Of a stretch of 64,000 nucleotides of DNA, positions 27,969 to 37,329 are shown piece after piece. Source of the stretch: Candidatus Zhuqueibacterota bacterium (lineage in GTDB: Bacteria; Zhuqueibacterota; Zhuqueibacteria; Zhuqueibacterales; Geothermadaptataceae); assembly GCA_030950365.1 (NCBI GenBank), contig JAUZRQ010000103.1:23684-87683 (forward strand). The letters run 5' to 3'. The number at the start of each line of letters is the position of its first letter. The stretch's first letter is position 1. The translations under genes and the position numbers were made by a program. A model generated the notes under the pieces. The model was not told the DNA's origin. It did no database searches and saw only the letters and a program-made list of their open reading frames with translations.

Positions 27969-29066
27969 ATGTGGTTTCGATATAGCGAATGGCGGGACGA
28001 TCCAAAGGGGCAGATGCGATTCGATGATCTGCTCCGGCTGTTCAACCAGTTGCTGGTGCAGGCCAGTGGCAACGTGGCGCAGGCCATTAGCTGGCTCACG
28101 TATCTGGACAATCGCTACGGCCTGTTTTCCGATGAACCGGGTAGGGGGCTCGGCGATTTCATTGAATGGCTGAAGCGGGAAGGCTATTTGCGTGAGTCCG
28201 AGCCGGGCGAATATCAAATCACATCGAAGGGCAACCGGCAAATCCGGCAGGATAGCCTCGACCGCATTTTTTCCTCGGTAAAAAAAGCGCCGGGCGGGGA
28301 GCACCCGACATCGGACAGCGGCCAGGGTGTGGAACGTCTCAGCGAAACCCGGCCCTACCGCTACGGCGACGCGCCGTCCAACATCGATTTCTCGGCATCG
28401 ATTTCCAATGCCATCAAACGACACGGATTGGACGACCTGCACCTCAACGAAGACGATCTCGAGGTGTACGAAACCGAGCACCTGTCCAGTTGCGCTACCG
28501 TGCTGGCCATCGACATCAGCCACAGCATGATTCTGTACGGCGAGGACCGCATCACGCCCGCCAAAGACGTGGCGCTGGCGCTGGCCCAGCTCATCCTGAC
28601 GCGTTATCCGAAAGACAAATTGCATGTGCTGGTGTTCGGCGACGATGCCCGCGAGGTCAAGGTCGAAGACATTCCGTTCATTCAGGTGGGGCCGTTTCAC
28701 ACCAACACCCGCGCCGCGCTGGAGCTGTCGCGGCGGATTCTGAAACGGCACCGCAACGCCAACCGGCAGATTTTCATGATCACCGATGGCAAACCCTCGG
28801 CCATTTACGAGTACGGCAGGCTGTATAAAAACCCGTTCGGTCTCGACCGCAAAATCGTCAACAAAACTCTGGACGAGGCCGTCAAATGTCGTCGCGATAA
28901 AATCACCATCACCACGTTCATGATTGCCCGCGATCCCTGGCTGGTGGATTTCGTCAACACGCTCACCAAAGTCAACCACGGCCGGGCCTATTTTTCCTCT
29001 CTCAACAAGCTCGGGGAATACATTTTCGTCGATTACATCCGCAACCGCCGGCAGAGCTTACGGTAG
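27969..29066 (+). CDS. VWA-domain protein
   Basis: 365 residues from ATG 27969, preceded by GGAGGGAGCAATC; upstream in-frame starts that extend into the previous gene are rejected. The first ~150 residues are of unknown family (MWFRYSEWRDDPKG...). The von Willebrand factor A domain (~165-350) keeps the metal-ion-dependent adhesion site: DISHS (DxSxS), a Thr in TNTRAAL and ITDGKPS with the later Asp. No signal peptide is seen, so it is probably cytoplasmic. Such proteins commonly partner with MoxR-type AAA ATPases, but none lies nearby. A clear terminator follows at 29083. Confidence 0.85.
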   Translation: MWFRYSEWRDDPKGQMRFDDLLRLFNQLLVQASGNVAQAISWLTYLDNRYGLFSDEPGRGLGDFIEWLKREGYLRESEPGEYQITSKGNRQIRQDSLDRIFSSVKKAPGGEHPTSDSGQGVERLSETRPYRYGDAPSNIDFSASISNAIKRHGLDDLHLNEDDLEVYETEHLSSCATVLAIDISHSMILYGEDRITPAKDVALALAQLILTRYPKDKLHVLVFGDDAREVKVEDIPFIQVGPFHTNTRAALELSRRILKRHRNANRQIFMITDGKPSAIYEYGRLYKNPFGLDRKIVNKTLDEAVKCRRDKITITTFMIARDPWLVDFVNTLTKVNHGRAYFSSLNKLGEYIFVDYIRNRRQSLR

Positions 29067-29082
29067 CGCTGTAGCTCGCGGA

Positions 29083-29121
29083 AAAGTCGTGGCTGCCTTT
29101 CGGCTGATTGCAGCCACTTTT
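29083..29121 (+). terminator. Rho-independent terminator after the VWA gene
   Basis: GTGGCTGC (29089-29096) pairs with GCAGCCAC (29110-29117) around a 13-base loop and is followed by TTTT. Outer AAAAG extends the pairing with a small bulge. It lies 17 bases after the VWA stop codon. Confidence 0.65.
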
Positions 29122-29125
29122 GGAG

Positions 29126-29142
29126 CCATGGATGGACGTGGA
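29126..29142 (-). repeat. Dispersed 17-nt repeat, copy 2 (inverted relative to copy 1)
   Basis: Its reverse complement TCCACGTCCATCCATGG matches 25591-25607 at 15 of 17 bases. It lies just after the VWA terminator. Confidence 0.5.
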
Positions 29143-29368
29143 TGAAAACCGGATGAGAGTGGTGGGCTGATGGGAGCTCACTGCGGTGATCGTCAAGGTC
29201 GTAGAGGCCTTTCACCGTGACCTTAGCACTCTCGGCGGTTATAAATTGGCCTCTTTCAAAGCCCCCTTACCTACTCCACTCTCCATCTTTCTCCTTGCAA
29301 CTCAGGGCACATTTCATTAATTTTTGCATGTTCTTTCAAATGAGCCAAGAAACCTGCGTTTGGAATAC

Positions 29369-30556
29369 ATGAACAACCACGGGCATAAAATTACCATCCC
29401 CGACTGCAAGCTCTTTTCCGGTTACAAACCCTGTTTGCCTTACAAAATCTGCGAGGGCTGCCCGGATCCTCAGCCCTATGGCAAGAAAATCCTCATCATC
29501 AACCTCGACGCCATCGGTGATGTACTGATGACCACCGCGCAACTGCCAGCCATCAAACGCGCCTATCCGGAAAGCACCATTTTCTGGCTGACCCGCAAAA
29601 ATGCCCTGCCGGTACTGGAGAACAATCCGTATCTTCACGAAGCGTTCGCCTGGGATGACGAAAGTCGCATGATTTTGCGCAACATGCGATTCGATCTCGT
29701 ACTCAACGCCGACAAAAACCGCAACTCCTGCGCTTTTACGCTGGAAGTGCCGGCGGACGAAAAGCGCGGCTTTGGGCTGAACGCCAACGGCGCCATTGTG
29801 CCGCTGAATCCGGGCGCGGAATACAACTTTTTTCTGGGCACGCACGATTATTTCAAATTTCACGAAAACACCCGCACCGGACAGGACATTCTGGCGGAAA
29901 CCTGGGAACTGCCGTACCGCCGCGACGAATATGTGTTGCATCTCACCGAAGCCGAGCGCGCGGAAACCGACGAGTGGCGCCGCAAACTTGGACTGGAGGA
30001 CGCGCGCCTGATCATCGGGCTGAATACCGGCTGTTCCAATCTGTATCCGCTCAAACGGCTGTCGGCCGAGCAGCAGGCCGAGCTGGTCCAAAAAATCCTG
30101 AACGGCCTTCCCGATGCGCGCGTCATTCTACTGGGAGGCCGCGAAGACACCGAACGCAACGAACACATCGCCCGACTGGCGGGCGACGGCGTGGTGCAGA
30201 CGCCCACCACCCTCGGCCTGCGCAAGGGCATCATTCTGGAAAACCTGGCCGACGTTGTGGTCTCCGGCGACAGCCTTGGCATGCACATTGCCATCGGGCT
30301 CAAAAAATACGTCATCGCCTGGTTTGGGCTGAGCTGTGCAGCGGAAATCGATCTTTATGGTCGCGGCGTCAAGCTGGTGCGCGATTTGCCCTGCGCGCCC
30401 TGCTGGAAAAAAGTCTGCGACCTGCCGCACGGTCCAATCTGCGTCACCGAATTTGAGATCGATGCGATTTACCGCGAACTGGAGCGGTTGTATCACCACT
30501 GGCCGCCACAGGAACAGGAAACCCCGGTGTGGGAAGCGGATGAGGTGCGCGTGTGA
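29369..30556 (+). CDS. Glycosyltransferase family 9 (heptosyltransferase-like)
   Basis: 395 residues from ATG 29369; a TTG at 29324 would add 15 residues. After a Cys-rich head (CKLFSGYKPC..PYKICEGC) the GT9 fold begins with KILIINLDAIGDVLMTTAQL, the typical ADP-heptose:LPS heptosyltransferase opening. The second half has IGLNTGCSNLYPLKRLS, VILLGGREDTERN and VVSGDSLGMHIAIGL, the nucleotide-sugar binding part. Near the end a second Cys cluster (CAPCWKKVCDLPHGPIC) is present. It probably adds a heptose or other sugar to lipopolysaccharide core or a similar glycan at the inner membrane face. It overlaps the following GT2 gene by four bases, so the two should act in one pathway. Confidence 0.87.
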   Translation: MNNHGHKITIPDCKLFSGYKPCLPYKICEGCPDPQPYGKKILIINLDAIGDVLMTTAQLPAIKRAYPESTIFWLTRKNALPVLENNPYLHEAFAWDDESRMILRNMRFDLVLNADKNRNSCAFTLEVPADEKRGFGLNANGAIVPLNPGAEYNFFLGTHDYFKFHENTRTGQDILAETWELPYRRDEYVLHLTEAERAETDEWRRKLGLEDARLIIGLNTGCSNLYPLKRLSAEQQAELVQKILNGLPDARVILLGGREDTERNEHIARLAGDGVVQTPTTLGLRKGIILENLADVVVSGDSLGMHIAIGLKKYVIAWFGLSCAAEIDLYGRGVKLVRDLPCAPCWKKVCDLPHGPICVTEFEIDAIYRELERLYHHWPPQEQETPVWEADEVRV

Positions 30557-31350
30557 GCGGAATTTCGGTCATTGTCATCACGTTGAATGAAGAGGAAAAC
30601 ATCCGCGATTGCCTCGCCAGCGTGGAATGGGCGGATGAGATCGTGGTTGTGGATGCTGAGAGCAACGACCGCACGGCGGAGATCGCCCGGCAATTCACGC
30701 CGCACGTGTTTGTGCGGCCGTGGGAGGGCTTTTCCGCCAGCAAGAATTTCGCCGTGGCGCAATGCCACCATGACTGGGTGCTCTGGCTGGATGCCGACGA
30801 ACGCGTCACGCCGTCGCTGGCGCACGAAATTCGCGAGGCCATCGCCAACGGCGAATACGACGCCTACGAAATGCCGAGGCTGGCCAACTTTCTCGGCCGA
30901 TGGATCTATCACAGCGGCTGGTATCCCGGCCATGTGCTACGGCTGATCCGCCGGGAGCTGGCGCGGTTCAACGATGCGAAGGTGCACGAAGGCCTGGATT
31001 ATCGCGGGCCGCGCGGCCGGTTGAAGAATCATTTGCAGCATTATACCGACCGGACGCTCGAGCACTACTTTCGTAAATTCAATCATTACACCAGTCTTGC
31101 AGCAGAGCAGTTGTATGAACAAAAACGGCCTTTTCATTTGTGGGATTTGCTGTTCCGGCCGTCGTACCTGTTCTTGCGCATGTACCTCTTGAAGCGCGGC
31201 TTCCTCGATGGCATTCAGGGCTTCATACTCGCGGCGCTTTCGTCCGCTTATGTGTTCACCAAATACGCCAAGCTGTGGGAGCTGCACCGCACGCGCGGTG
31301 CATCGGCAAAAAAGAAGGACGTGGTGGGAAAGGCATTGTTCGGCCGCTGA
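30553..31350 (+). CDS. Glycosyltransferase family 2 (WaaE/KdtX-like)
   Basis: 265 residues. A GTG start lies in GTGA, overlapping the stop of the GT9 gene by four bases. The GT-A fold is clear: ISVIVITLNEEENIRDCLASV, EIVVVDAESNDRT, then the metal-binding DADER motif (WVLWLDADERV). The C-terminal part has hydrophobic, membrane-associated helices (YLFLRMYLLKRGFLDGIQGFILAALSSAYVFTKY). Such proteins add glucose or a related sugar to the inner core of lipopolysaccharide. Together with the GT9 protein it implies an outer-membrane glycolipid pathway. Confidence 0.88.
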   Translation: MSGISVIVITLNEEENIRDCLASVEWADEIVVVDAESNDRTAEIARQFTPHVFVRPWEGFSASKNFAVAQCHHDWVLWLDADERVTPSLAHEIREAIANGEYDAYEMPRLANFLGRWIYHSGWYPGHVLRLIRRELARFNDAKVHEGLDYRGPRGRLKNHLQHYTDRTLEHYFRKFNHYTSLAAEQLYEQKRPFHLWDLLFRPSYLFLRMYLLKRGFLDGIQGFILAALSSAYVFTKYAKLWELHRTRGASAKKKDVVGKALFGR

Positions 31351-31380
31351 AACGGACAGCCGTCGATGGGCCATCGAACG

Positions 31381-31468
31381 GTAGCACAAGCAATCTTTCC
31401 TCTGAAGCTGTAGCATAAGCATCCTGCTTGTGGAAACAATCGATTGTAGCACAAGCATCTTGCTTGTG
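31381..31468 (+). repeat. Palindromic repeats, two clear and one decayed copy
   Basis: TGTAGCATAAGCATCCTGCTTGTG (31409-31432) and a near copy at 31445-31468 are 36 bases apart. The second contains CACAAGCA-TCT-TGCTTGTG, a perfect eight-base stem with a three-base loop. A degenerate copy begins at 31381 (GTAGCACAAGCA). Both full copies are followed by a GGAAACA/GAAAACA tail. They resemble REP-type intergenic elements. They fill the gap between the GT2 gene and meaB. Confidence 0.7.
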
Positions 31469-31618
31469 AAAACAAACAGCCCGGGGTTAAACTATTTTTT
31501 TGTTTCAAATGTGGGGCACAAATCTTAAATTTTAATAATCTGGACAATCCACGGCATAACATTGGCCATAGTCTTTGTGCCTTTGTGGTGAATATGACTT
31601 TTTTGTGAGGAAAACGAT

Positions 31619-32581
31619 TTGACCCTGAATCCGGAAAAACTGCTCAACGATTTCGAAACTGGCTCGAAACGCGCCTTAGCGCGATTGATTTCCTTAATTG
31701 AAAACAACGGCAAACTGGCCGATGACGTGCGGGATGCGCTGTATCAAAAAAGCGGCCGCGCTTACCGCATTGGATTTACCGGGCCGCCAGGCGCCGGCAA
31801 AAGCACCCTGGTAAACCAAATCACCAAGGCATACCGCCAGCAGGGCAAAACCGTCGGCATCATCGCGGTGGACCCCACCAGCCCGTTCACCGGCGGCGCG
31901 CTGCTGGGCGACCGCGTGCGCATGAACGACCTGACCCTCGATGACGGCGTGTTCATTCGCAGCATGGCCACGCGCGGCTCCCTCGGCGGTCTGTCCACCA
32001 AAGCGCAGGAAGTCGCCGACATCCTCGATGCGTTCGGAAAGGATATCATCATTTACGAAACCGTGGGCGTGGGCCAGAGCGAACTGGATATCGTTGAGGC
32101 GGCCGACACCACGGTAGTAGTACTGGTCCCGGAAAGTGGCGATAGCGTCCAGGCGATGAAGGCCGGGTTGATGGAAATCGCCGACATTTTTGTGATGAAC
32201 AAGGCCGATCGCGAAGGCGCCGACCGGGCCATCCGCGAGCTGAGCGCCATTTTGCACCTGCGCGAAGCCCGCGATTGGCAGCCACCGATCGTGAAATGCG
32301 TGGCCGTCAAACAAGAAGGCATCAACGACTTGCTGACCGCCATCGATCGACATTACTGTTATTTGCAGGAACATCATCTGCTAGAAGAAAAACGGCGCGA
32401 ACGGTTTGTCCAATCGGTGCATTCGTTGGTCAGCACGCGCCTGAAAAACGAATTCTGGGATGAGCGCGCCCGACGGATTCTGGAACAGCACATTGCCGGA
32501 CTCGATCAGCGCAAAACGTCGCCCTATCGGGCCGCGCAACAGTTGATCGACCATTTCAAACAAAGCCTGGCAAAACAATAG
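31619..32581 (+). CDS. meaB: Methylmalonyl-CoA mutase-associated GTPase MeaB
   Basis: 320 residues with a TTG start preceded by GAGG at nine bases. This is a G3E-type P-loop GTPase: Walker [11 protein letters not shown] (~54-63), then [33 protein letters not shown] and [10 protein letters not shown]. Length and motifs match the MeaB/ArgK family, which gates B12 loading and protects methylmalonyl-CoA mutase from inactivation. The two mutase subunits follow directly (16 and 58 bases apart), confirming the role. A dispersed-type sequence (31571-31592, GTCTTTGTGCCTTTGTGGTG) lies just upstream. Confidence 0.94.
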   Translation: MTLNPEKLLNDFETGSKRALARLISLIENNGKLADDVRDALYQKSGRAYRIGFTGPPGAGKSTLVNQITKAYRQQGKTVGIIAVDPTSPFTGGALLGDRVRMNDLTLDDGVFIRSMATRGSLGGLSTKAQEVADILDAFGKDIIIYETVGVGQSELDIVEAADTTVVVLVPESGDSVQAMKAGLMEIADIFVMNKADREGADRAIRELSAILHLREARDWQPPIVKCVAVKQEGINDLLTAIDRHYCYLQEHHLLEEKRRERFVQSVHSLVSTRLKNEFWDERARRILEQHIAGLDQRKTSPYRAAQQLIDHFKQSLAKQ

Positions 32582-32597
32582 CCAAAAGGAGATCGCC

Positions 32598-34259
32598 ATG
32601 ACCGATTTCGAAAAATACAAAAAAGAGCGTGAGCGCTGGGAAGCCGAACGACAGACCAAAAGCAAAGATCGTCCCGGCAAATTCATGACCACCTCCAGCG
32701 TGCCCATCGACCACCTGTACGGTCCCGAAAACGTACAGGACATCGACTTTTTTAAAGACGTTGGTTACCCCGGGGAATACCCCTACACGCGCGGCATTCA
32801 TTACAACATGTACCGCGGTCGGTTGTGGACCATGCGCCAGTTTGCCGGTTTCGGCACGGCCCATGATACCAACCAGCGATTCAAATATCTCCTCGAAAAC
32901 GGACAGACCGGCCTGTCCGTCGCCTTCGACCTGCCGACCCTGATGGGCCGCGATTCCGACGATCCGTTGTCCCACGGCGAAGTCGGCGTGTGCGGCGTGG
33001 CCATCGACTCGCTGGCCGACATGGAGGTGCTGTTCGACGGCATTCCGCTGGACAAAGTTTCCACGTCCATGACCATCAACTCGCCCGCGGCGATTTTGCT
33101 GGCGTTCTACATTTGCGTGGGCGAAAAACAGGGTGTGCCACAGGAAAAACTCATGGGCACGCTGCAAAACGATATTCTCAAAGAATACATCGCTCAAAAA
33201 GAGTTCATTTTTCCCCCCGAGCCCTCGATGAAGCTGGTGGTGGATACGGTGGAATACTGCACACGGCACGTGCCGAAGTGGAACACGATTTCGATCTCCG
33301 GCTATCACATCCGCGAGGCCGGCAGCACCGCCGTGCAGGAGCTGGCCTTCACCCTCGCGGACGGCTTCGCTTACGTAGATTCCTGCATCGAAGCCGGCCT
33401 GGACGTGGATGAATTCGCCCCGCGGTTCAGCTTTTTCTTCAATTCGCATCTGGACTTCTTCGAGGAAATCGCCAAGTTCCGCGCGGCGCGAAAAATCTGG
33501 GCGCGCCACATGCGCGAGCGCTACGGCGCCAAGAATGAGCGTTCCTGGAAGTTGCGCTTCCACACGCAAACGGCAGGGTGTTCACTCACCGGACAACAGC
33601 CGGAGAACAACATCGTGCGCACGGCCTTCGAAGCACTGGCCGCGGTGCTGGGCGGTACGCAGAGCCTGCACACCAACTCACTGGACGAAACCTGGGCCCT
33701 GCCCACGGAAAAGGCGGCCAAAATCGCCCTGCGCACACAGCAGATCATTGCGCACGAAATCGGCGTTATTAACACGCCCGACCCGCTGGCTGGCAGCTAT
33801 TTCGTCGAACGGCTAACCAAAGACATGGAACAGGCCGCCGAGGAGTATTTCCAGAAAATCAACGATTTTGGCGGCGTAATTCCAGCCATCAAACAGGGCT
33901 TTTTCCAGCGGGAAATCGCTAAAGCGGCGCGGCAATATCAGGATGAGATCGAACGCAAGGAGCGCATCATTGTGGGGGTGAACGCCTACCGCGAGCCGGA
34001 CGAAAAATTAGAGATTCCGATTTTGCGAATCGATGATAAAGTGGAAAAAGCGCAGGTGGCGCGCGTGAAAGCATTGAAAGAAAAGCGCGACAACACCAAA
34101 GTCCGGCAAACCCTGGACCGGCTGCGCGAGGCGGCCGCCGCCAACGAAAACGTCATGCCGTATCTGATCGACTGCGCGCACGCCTACTGCACCATCGGTG
34201 AGATGATCAATACGCTCAAAGAGGTGTACGGCACCTGGACTGAGGAACCGGTGTTTTAA
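32598..34259 (+). CDS. Methylmalonyl-CoA mutase, catalytic (alpha) subunit, split form
   Basis: 553 residues with a strong ribosome site (AAGGAG). It covers the TIM-barrel substrate domain only: [60 protein letters not shown] and [19 protein letters not shown] are conserved in acyl-CoA mutases. The B12-binding domain is absent and is supplied by the next gene. The enzyme interconverts methylmalonyl-CoA and succinyl-CoA, feeding propionate, odd-chain fatty acid or branched amino acid carbon into the TCA cycle, or running in reverse toward propionate. It could be a related acyl-CoA mutase, but the MeaB neighbour favours methylmalonyl-CoA. Confidence 0.94.
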   Translation: MTDFEKYKKERERWEAERQTKSKDRPGKFMTTSSVPIDHLYGPENVQDIDFFKDVGYPGEYPYTRGIHYNMYRGRLWTMRQFAGFGTAHDTNQRFKYLLENGQTGLSVAFDLPTLMGRDSDDPLSHGEVGVCGVAIDSLADMEVLFDGIPLDKVSTSMTINSPAAILLAFYICVGEKQGVPQEKLMGTLQNDILKEYIAQKEFIFPPEPSMKLVVDTVEYCTRHVPKWNTISISGYHIREAGSTAVQELAFTLADGFAYVDSCIEAGLDVDEFAPRFSFFFNSHLDFFEEIAKFRAARKIWARHMRERYGAKNERSWKLRFHTQTAGCSLTGQQPENNIVRTAFEALAAVLGGTQSLHTNSLDETWALPTEKAAKIALRTQQIIAHEIGVINTPDPLAGSYFVERLTKDMEQAAEEYFQKINDFGGVIPAIKQGFFQREIAKAARQYQDEIERKERIIVGVNAYREPDEKLEIPILRIDDKVEKAQVARVKALKEKRDNTKVRQTLDRLREAAAANENVMPYLIDCAHAYCTIGEMINTLKEVYGTWTEEPVF

Positions 34260-34317
34260 GAAAGTACCTTGCGGTGTTCTCTGAACAGTTATGTATGAAG
34301 CAAAAACGAAATAAAAC

Positions 34318-34746
34318 ATGGGACATGCTATGGATCGCAAAATTCGCGTGCTTGTCGCCAAACCCGGGCTCGATGGTCATGATCGGGGCGCCAAGGTGAT
34401 CGCCAGCGCCCTGCGGGATGCCGGCTTCGAGGTCATTTACTCCGGCCTGCATCAGACGCCGGAACAGATCGTCGAAATTGCCCTGCAAGAAGACGTGGAC
34501 GTCATCGGCATTTCCATCCTGTCCGGGGCGCACATGACTCTTTTCCCGCGCATCATGGAGCTGATGCAAGAAAAAGGCCTCGACGACGTCTTGCTCACCG
34601 GCGGCGGTATTATTCCGCCGGAGGATGCCGAGAAGCTCGAGGCCATGGGCACCGGCAAAATTTTCGGACCGGGCTCATCCACGCAGGATATCATTCAATA
34701 TATCCGCGAATGGGCCGAATCCCGCGAACAGACCGAGACCAAATGA
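34318..34746 (+). CDS. Methylmalonyl-CoA mutase, B12-binding subunit
   Basis: 142 residues (an alternative ATG at 34330 gives 138). It is the flavodoxin-like cobalamin domain with DxHxxG at residues 19-24 (DGHDRG, His21 the lower axial ligand), [19 protein letters not shown] and [10 protein letters not shown]. It forms the second half of the split mutase encoded 58 bases upstream. The gene ends in front of a strong terminator, closing the meaB-mutase operon. Confidence 0.94.
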   Translation: MGHAMDRKIRVLVAKPGLDGHDRGAKVIASALRDAGFEVIYSGLHQTPEQIVEIALQEDVDVIGISILSGAHMTLFPRIMELMQEKGLDDVLLTGGGIIPPEDAEKLEAMGTGKIFGPGSSTQDIIQYIREWAESREQTETK

Positions 34747-34792
34747 GTCTTGCTGGCCAACAAACCACAAAACATACGCTTGTTTTTCTTAC

Positions 34793-34819
34793 GCCGGGAT
34801 GTTTTATCCCGGCTTTTTT
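34793..34819 (+). terminator. Rho-independent terminator of the mutase operon
   Basis: GCCGGGAT (34793-34800), loop GTTTT, ATCCCGGC (34806-34813), then TTTTTT. This is a perfect eight-base stem with a T tail, 46 bases after the stop codon. Confidence 0.9.
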
Positions 34820-34899
34820 GTTAATTGACCTACTGCTTTCCGAACCTTAATTCACGCCTGTTTTACTGCGAATCTTTTCGTTCCACTCAACTTAGTTTT

Positions 34900-34926
34900 C
34901 TTACTTTTTTAAACCTTTGCCGATAA
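34900..34926 (+). promoter_or_regulatory. Sigma28-like promoter of the receiver-kinase gene
   Basis: GCCGATAA (34919-34926) is a perfect -10 element of flagellar sigma factor FliA. Eleven bases upstream lies CTTACTTT, a poor match to TAAAGTTT. Initiation would be near 34933, so the start codon must be the ATG at 34983, which has GGAGG before it, and not the TTG at 34917. Confidence 0.45.
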
Positions 34927-34982
34927 ATAGAACAGAAAGAAGCGCCTCAAAGGCTGTTGAATTTCACGACGGAGGTCATTTC

Positions 34983-36386
34983 ATGCACAAGGATGAGCCA
35001 ATCCGGATACATGACAATACATCCTCTCCCCATACCGCTACCAAAGTTCAACACCCAAAAGGATGCATACAAACGGGAAAAATCCTTGTCGTCGATGATA
35101 GTAAAGTGCAACTTGTCAGCATAACTGCCCATTTAAAAAAAGCCGGATACGAGGTCATCGAAACCACGGATGGCAAGCAAGCGCTCGTACTGGCGAAACA
35201 GAACAAGCCAGATTTAATCATTTCGGATTATTTTATGCCCGAAATGGATGGGCCCGAACTGGGGAAAGCTATCAAATCCGACCCTGATATTTGTCATATC
35301 TATTTCATTCTAATTACCGCCAACGAAAAGCAGTCGGACCGGTACAAAGCCTTGAATAGCTTTGCCGACGATTACCTGCAGAAACCGATAGCTCCTAAAG
35401 AATTGCTGGCAAGGGTAAATTCGGTTATGCGTATTGCCAAATTGCAAAGGGAACTAAAAGAACGAAACCTGCAATTGGAAGCGGCCATTAAAGACCTGGA
35501 ACGGGCCAATATGAAGCTCAAAAATACCCAGGCACAATTATTACAACAAGAAAAAATGGCATCCATTGGTTTGCTGGCTGCCGGAGTGGCGCACGAAATC
35601 AACAATCCGATCTGTTACGTGGATATGAATCTTGGTACCATGATGGAATACATCGATCCCATCGAAAAGGCTTTTGAGAAGGTGGATCGAATTATCGAGG
35701 TAATACCGGAAGACATCGGCGATCCAATCCGGGAGCGAATTCGGGCCTACCAGGATCTATATCAGAGTGAAGATATCCCGTTTATTCTGCAAGATATGAA
35801 GAGCATGATCAGAGAATCAAGAGAAGGCTCTGAACGGGTGAAGGAAATTGTACAGACCCTGCGGGATTTCTCCCACGTGGATCACACCAAACGCCAGTAC
35901 ACCAATATCCACGACGGGTTAGACAGTACCCTAAAGATTGCCTGGAATGAGATCAAATACAAGGCCAAGGTGATCAAAGAATATGGCGATATTCCGGAAG
36001 TGTTCTGCTATCCACAGCAATTGAATCAGGTATTCCTGAACATCATCATTAATGCAGCACACGCCATCAAAGAAAAAGGAGAAATCCGCATTAAGACCTG
36101 GGCGGATGATAAGCAAGTATATATCGCCATCAGCGACACGGGCTGCGGTATTCCAGAAGAAAATCTGAGCAAGATTTTCGAGCCTTTCTTCACCACCAAG
36201 CCCGTCGGCAAGGGCACAGGGCTGGGCCTGGCCATGTCCTACAACATTGTAAAAAAACATCAAGGTAAAATATCGGTTGAAAGTAAAGTCGGAGAAGGAA
36301 CCACTATCACCATTATATTACCCATTGAACCTGAAATAGGTGAGGATATGGAAGCCATGGAAGACGCAGGCTATGTCCAGACATAA
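34983..36386 (+). CDS. Receiver-histidine kinase hybrid
   Basis: 467 residues from ATG 34983 (GGAGG seven bases before). An N-terminal receiver (~32-150) has the acidic pair DD38-39, phospho-acceptor Asp82 ([12 protein letters not shown]) and Lys134 (LQKP). A coiled-coil linker (~150-192) leads to the dimerisation domain with His204 ([10 protein letters not shown]) and an HATPase domain (~330-460: [42 protein letters not shown]). It should autophosphorylate on His204 under control of its own receiver. No transmembrane helix or signal peptide is seen, so it is cytoplasmic. It heads a three-gene block with two further receiver proteins; the next gene starts 34 bases later. Confidence 0.93.
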   Translation: MHKDEPIRIHDNTSSPHTATKVQHPKGCIQTGKILVVDDSKVQLVSITAHLKKAGYEVIETTDGKQALVLAKQNKPDLIISDYFMPEMDGPELGKAIKSDPDICHIYFILITANEKQSDRYKALNSFADDYLQKPIAPKELLARVNSVMRIAKLQRELKERNLQLEAAIKDLERANMKLKNTQAQLLQQEKMASIGLLAAGVAHEINNPICYVDMNLGTMMEYIDPIEKAFEKVDRIIEVIPEDIGDPIRERIRAYQDLYQSEDIPFILQDMKSMIRESREGSERVKEIVQTLRDFSHVDHTKRQYTNIHDGLDSTLKIAWNEIKYKAKVIKEYGDIPEVFCYPQQLNQVFLNIIINAAHAIKEKGEIRIKTWADDKQVYIAISDTGCGIPEENLSKIFEPFFTTKPVGKGTGLGLAMSYNIVKKHQGKISVESKVGEGTTITIILPIEPEIGEDMEAMEDAGYVQT

Positions 36387-36419
36387 ATAGACATTCAGAA
36401 ATACAAAGGTGGGATTTGA

Positions 36420-37280
36420 ATGGACGCCACTATCCGTCTTATGTTTGTGGATGATGAAATAAATATTCTTCGAATGATTCAAAGGCTTTTACGCAATGAG
36501 CACTGGGAGATGCAGTTCGTTCGCAGCGGCGAAGAAGCCTGGGAAGCACTACAGGAACAGCCCGTGGATATCATTGTCACAGATCATCGAATGGAAGGCA
36601 TGACCGGCACCCAACTGCTGGCGCGGGTGAAAGCCGCCTTTCCGGATACACTGCGGATCATTTTCTCCGGCTATACCGAAGTCAGCACGTTGACCGAGGC
36701 GATCAATCAGGGGAATATTTACAAATTCATTCATAAGCCGATCAAAGAAGAGGATCTGCGATTGACGATCCGACGTGCGGTTGAGAATGTCCTGCTCATG
36801 CGCGAAAATCGCAAATTGACCGAAAAAATTCGCGCTCAAAATGAAGAATTGCGCCAGCTTAACGAAGAACTGGAGCTGCGCATTGAGCAACGCACGCGCG
36901 ATTTGTATCTGCGGCAAAAGGCTCTCGAAACGGCTCAGATGGTCCTCGACAGCCTGCCCACGGCCGTAATCGGATTGGATATTGAAGGGACTATCGTCTA
37001 TTGCAACAGCGCCTACTCCAGCTATTTCCACAAACAGCAGGGCGAAATCTTGGGGCAGATGTACGAGGATGTGTTACCAGAACCGCTACAAATGCTGATT
37101 GTCAAAACCCTGGAGAAAAAAGAGCCGAATCACTGGAAGGGCATGATTAGCGGCCAGACGATATGTGCCCAGACCGCCCTATTTTATCCGACGAAACAGA
37201 CGACTGGACTTATCCTCTCTTGTTTTTTCTTTAAGCCGAAAACACGATTTGATGTATCTGAAAAATTTATAAGCAAATAG
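36420..37280 (+). CDS. Response regulator with coiled coil and PAS-like domain
   Basis: 286 residues. The receiver (~5-125) has FVDDE, Asp55 (IIVTDHRMEGMTG) and Lys107 (IHKPI). A long coiled coil follows (~125-170, LTEKIRAQNEELRQLNEELELRIEQ), then a PAS-like segment (~175-235, LDSLPTAVIGLDIEGTIVYCNSAYSSYF). The last ~50 residues lack any known output domain, so this may be a scaffold or sensor rather than a DNA-binding regulator. The receiver is closely related to that of the next gene, suggesting duplication. Confidence 0.88.
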   Translation: MDATIRLMFVDDEINILRMIQRLLRNEHWEMQFVRSGEEAWEALQEQPVDIIVTDHRMEGMTGTQLLARVKAAFPDTLRIIFSGYTEVSTLTEAINQGNIYKFIHKPIKEEDLRLTIRRAVENVLLMRENRKLTEKIRAQNEELRQLNEELELRIEQRTRDLYLRQKALETAQMVLDSLPTAVIGLDIEGTIVYCNSAYSSYFHKQQGEILGQMYEDVLPEPLQMLIVKTLEKKEPNHWKGMISGQTICAQTALFYPTKQTTGLILSCFFFKPKTRFDVSEKFISK

Positions 37281-37329
37281 GCCAGAAATTGCAAGATTGT
37301 GAAACCTTAGAAAATTGTAGGAAGAAAAT

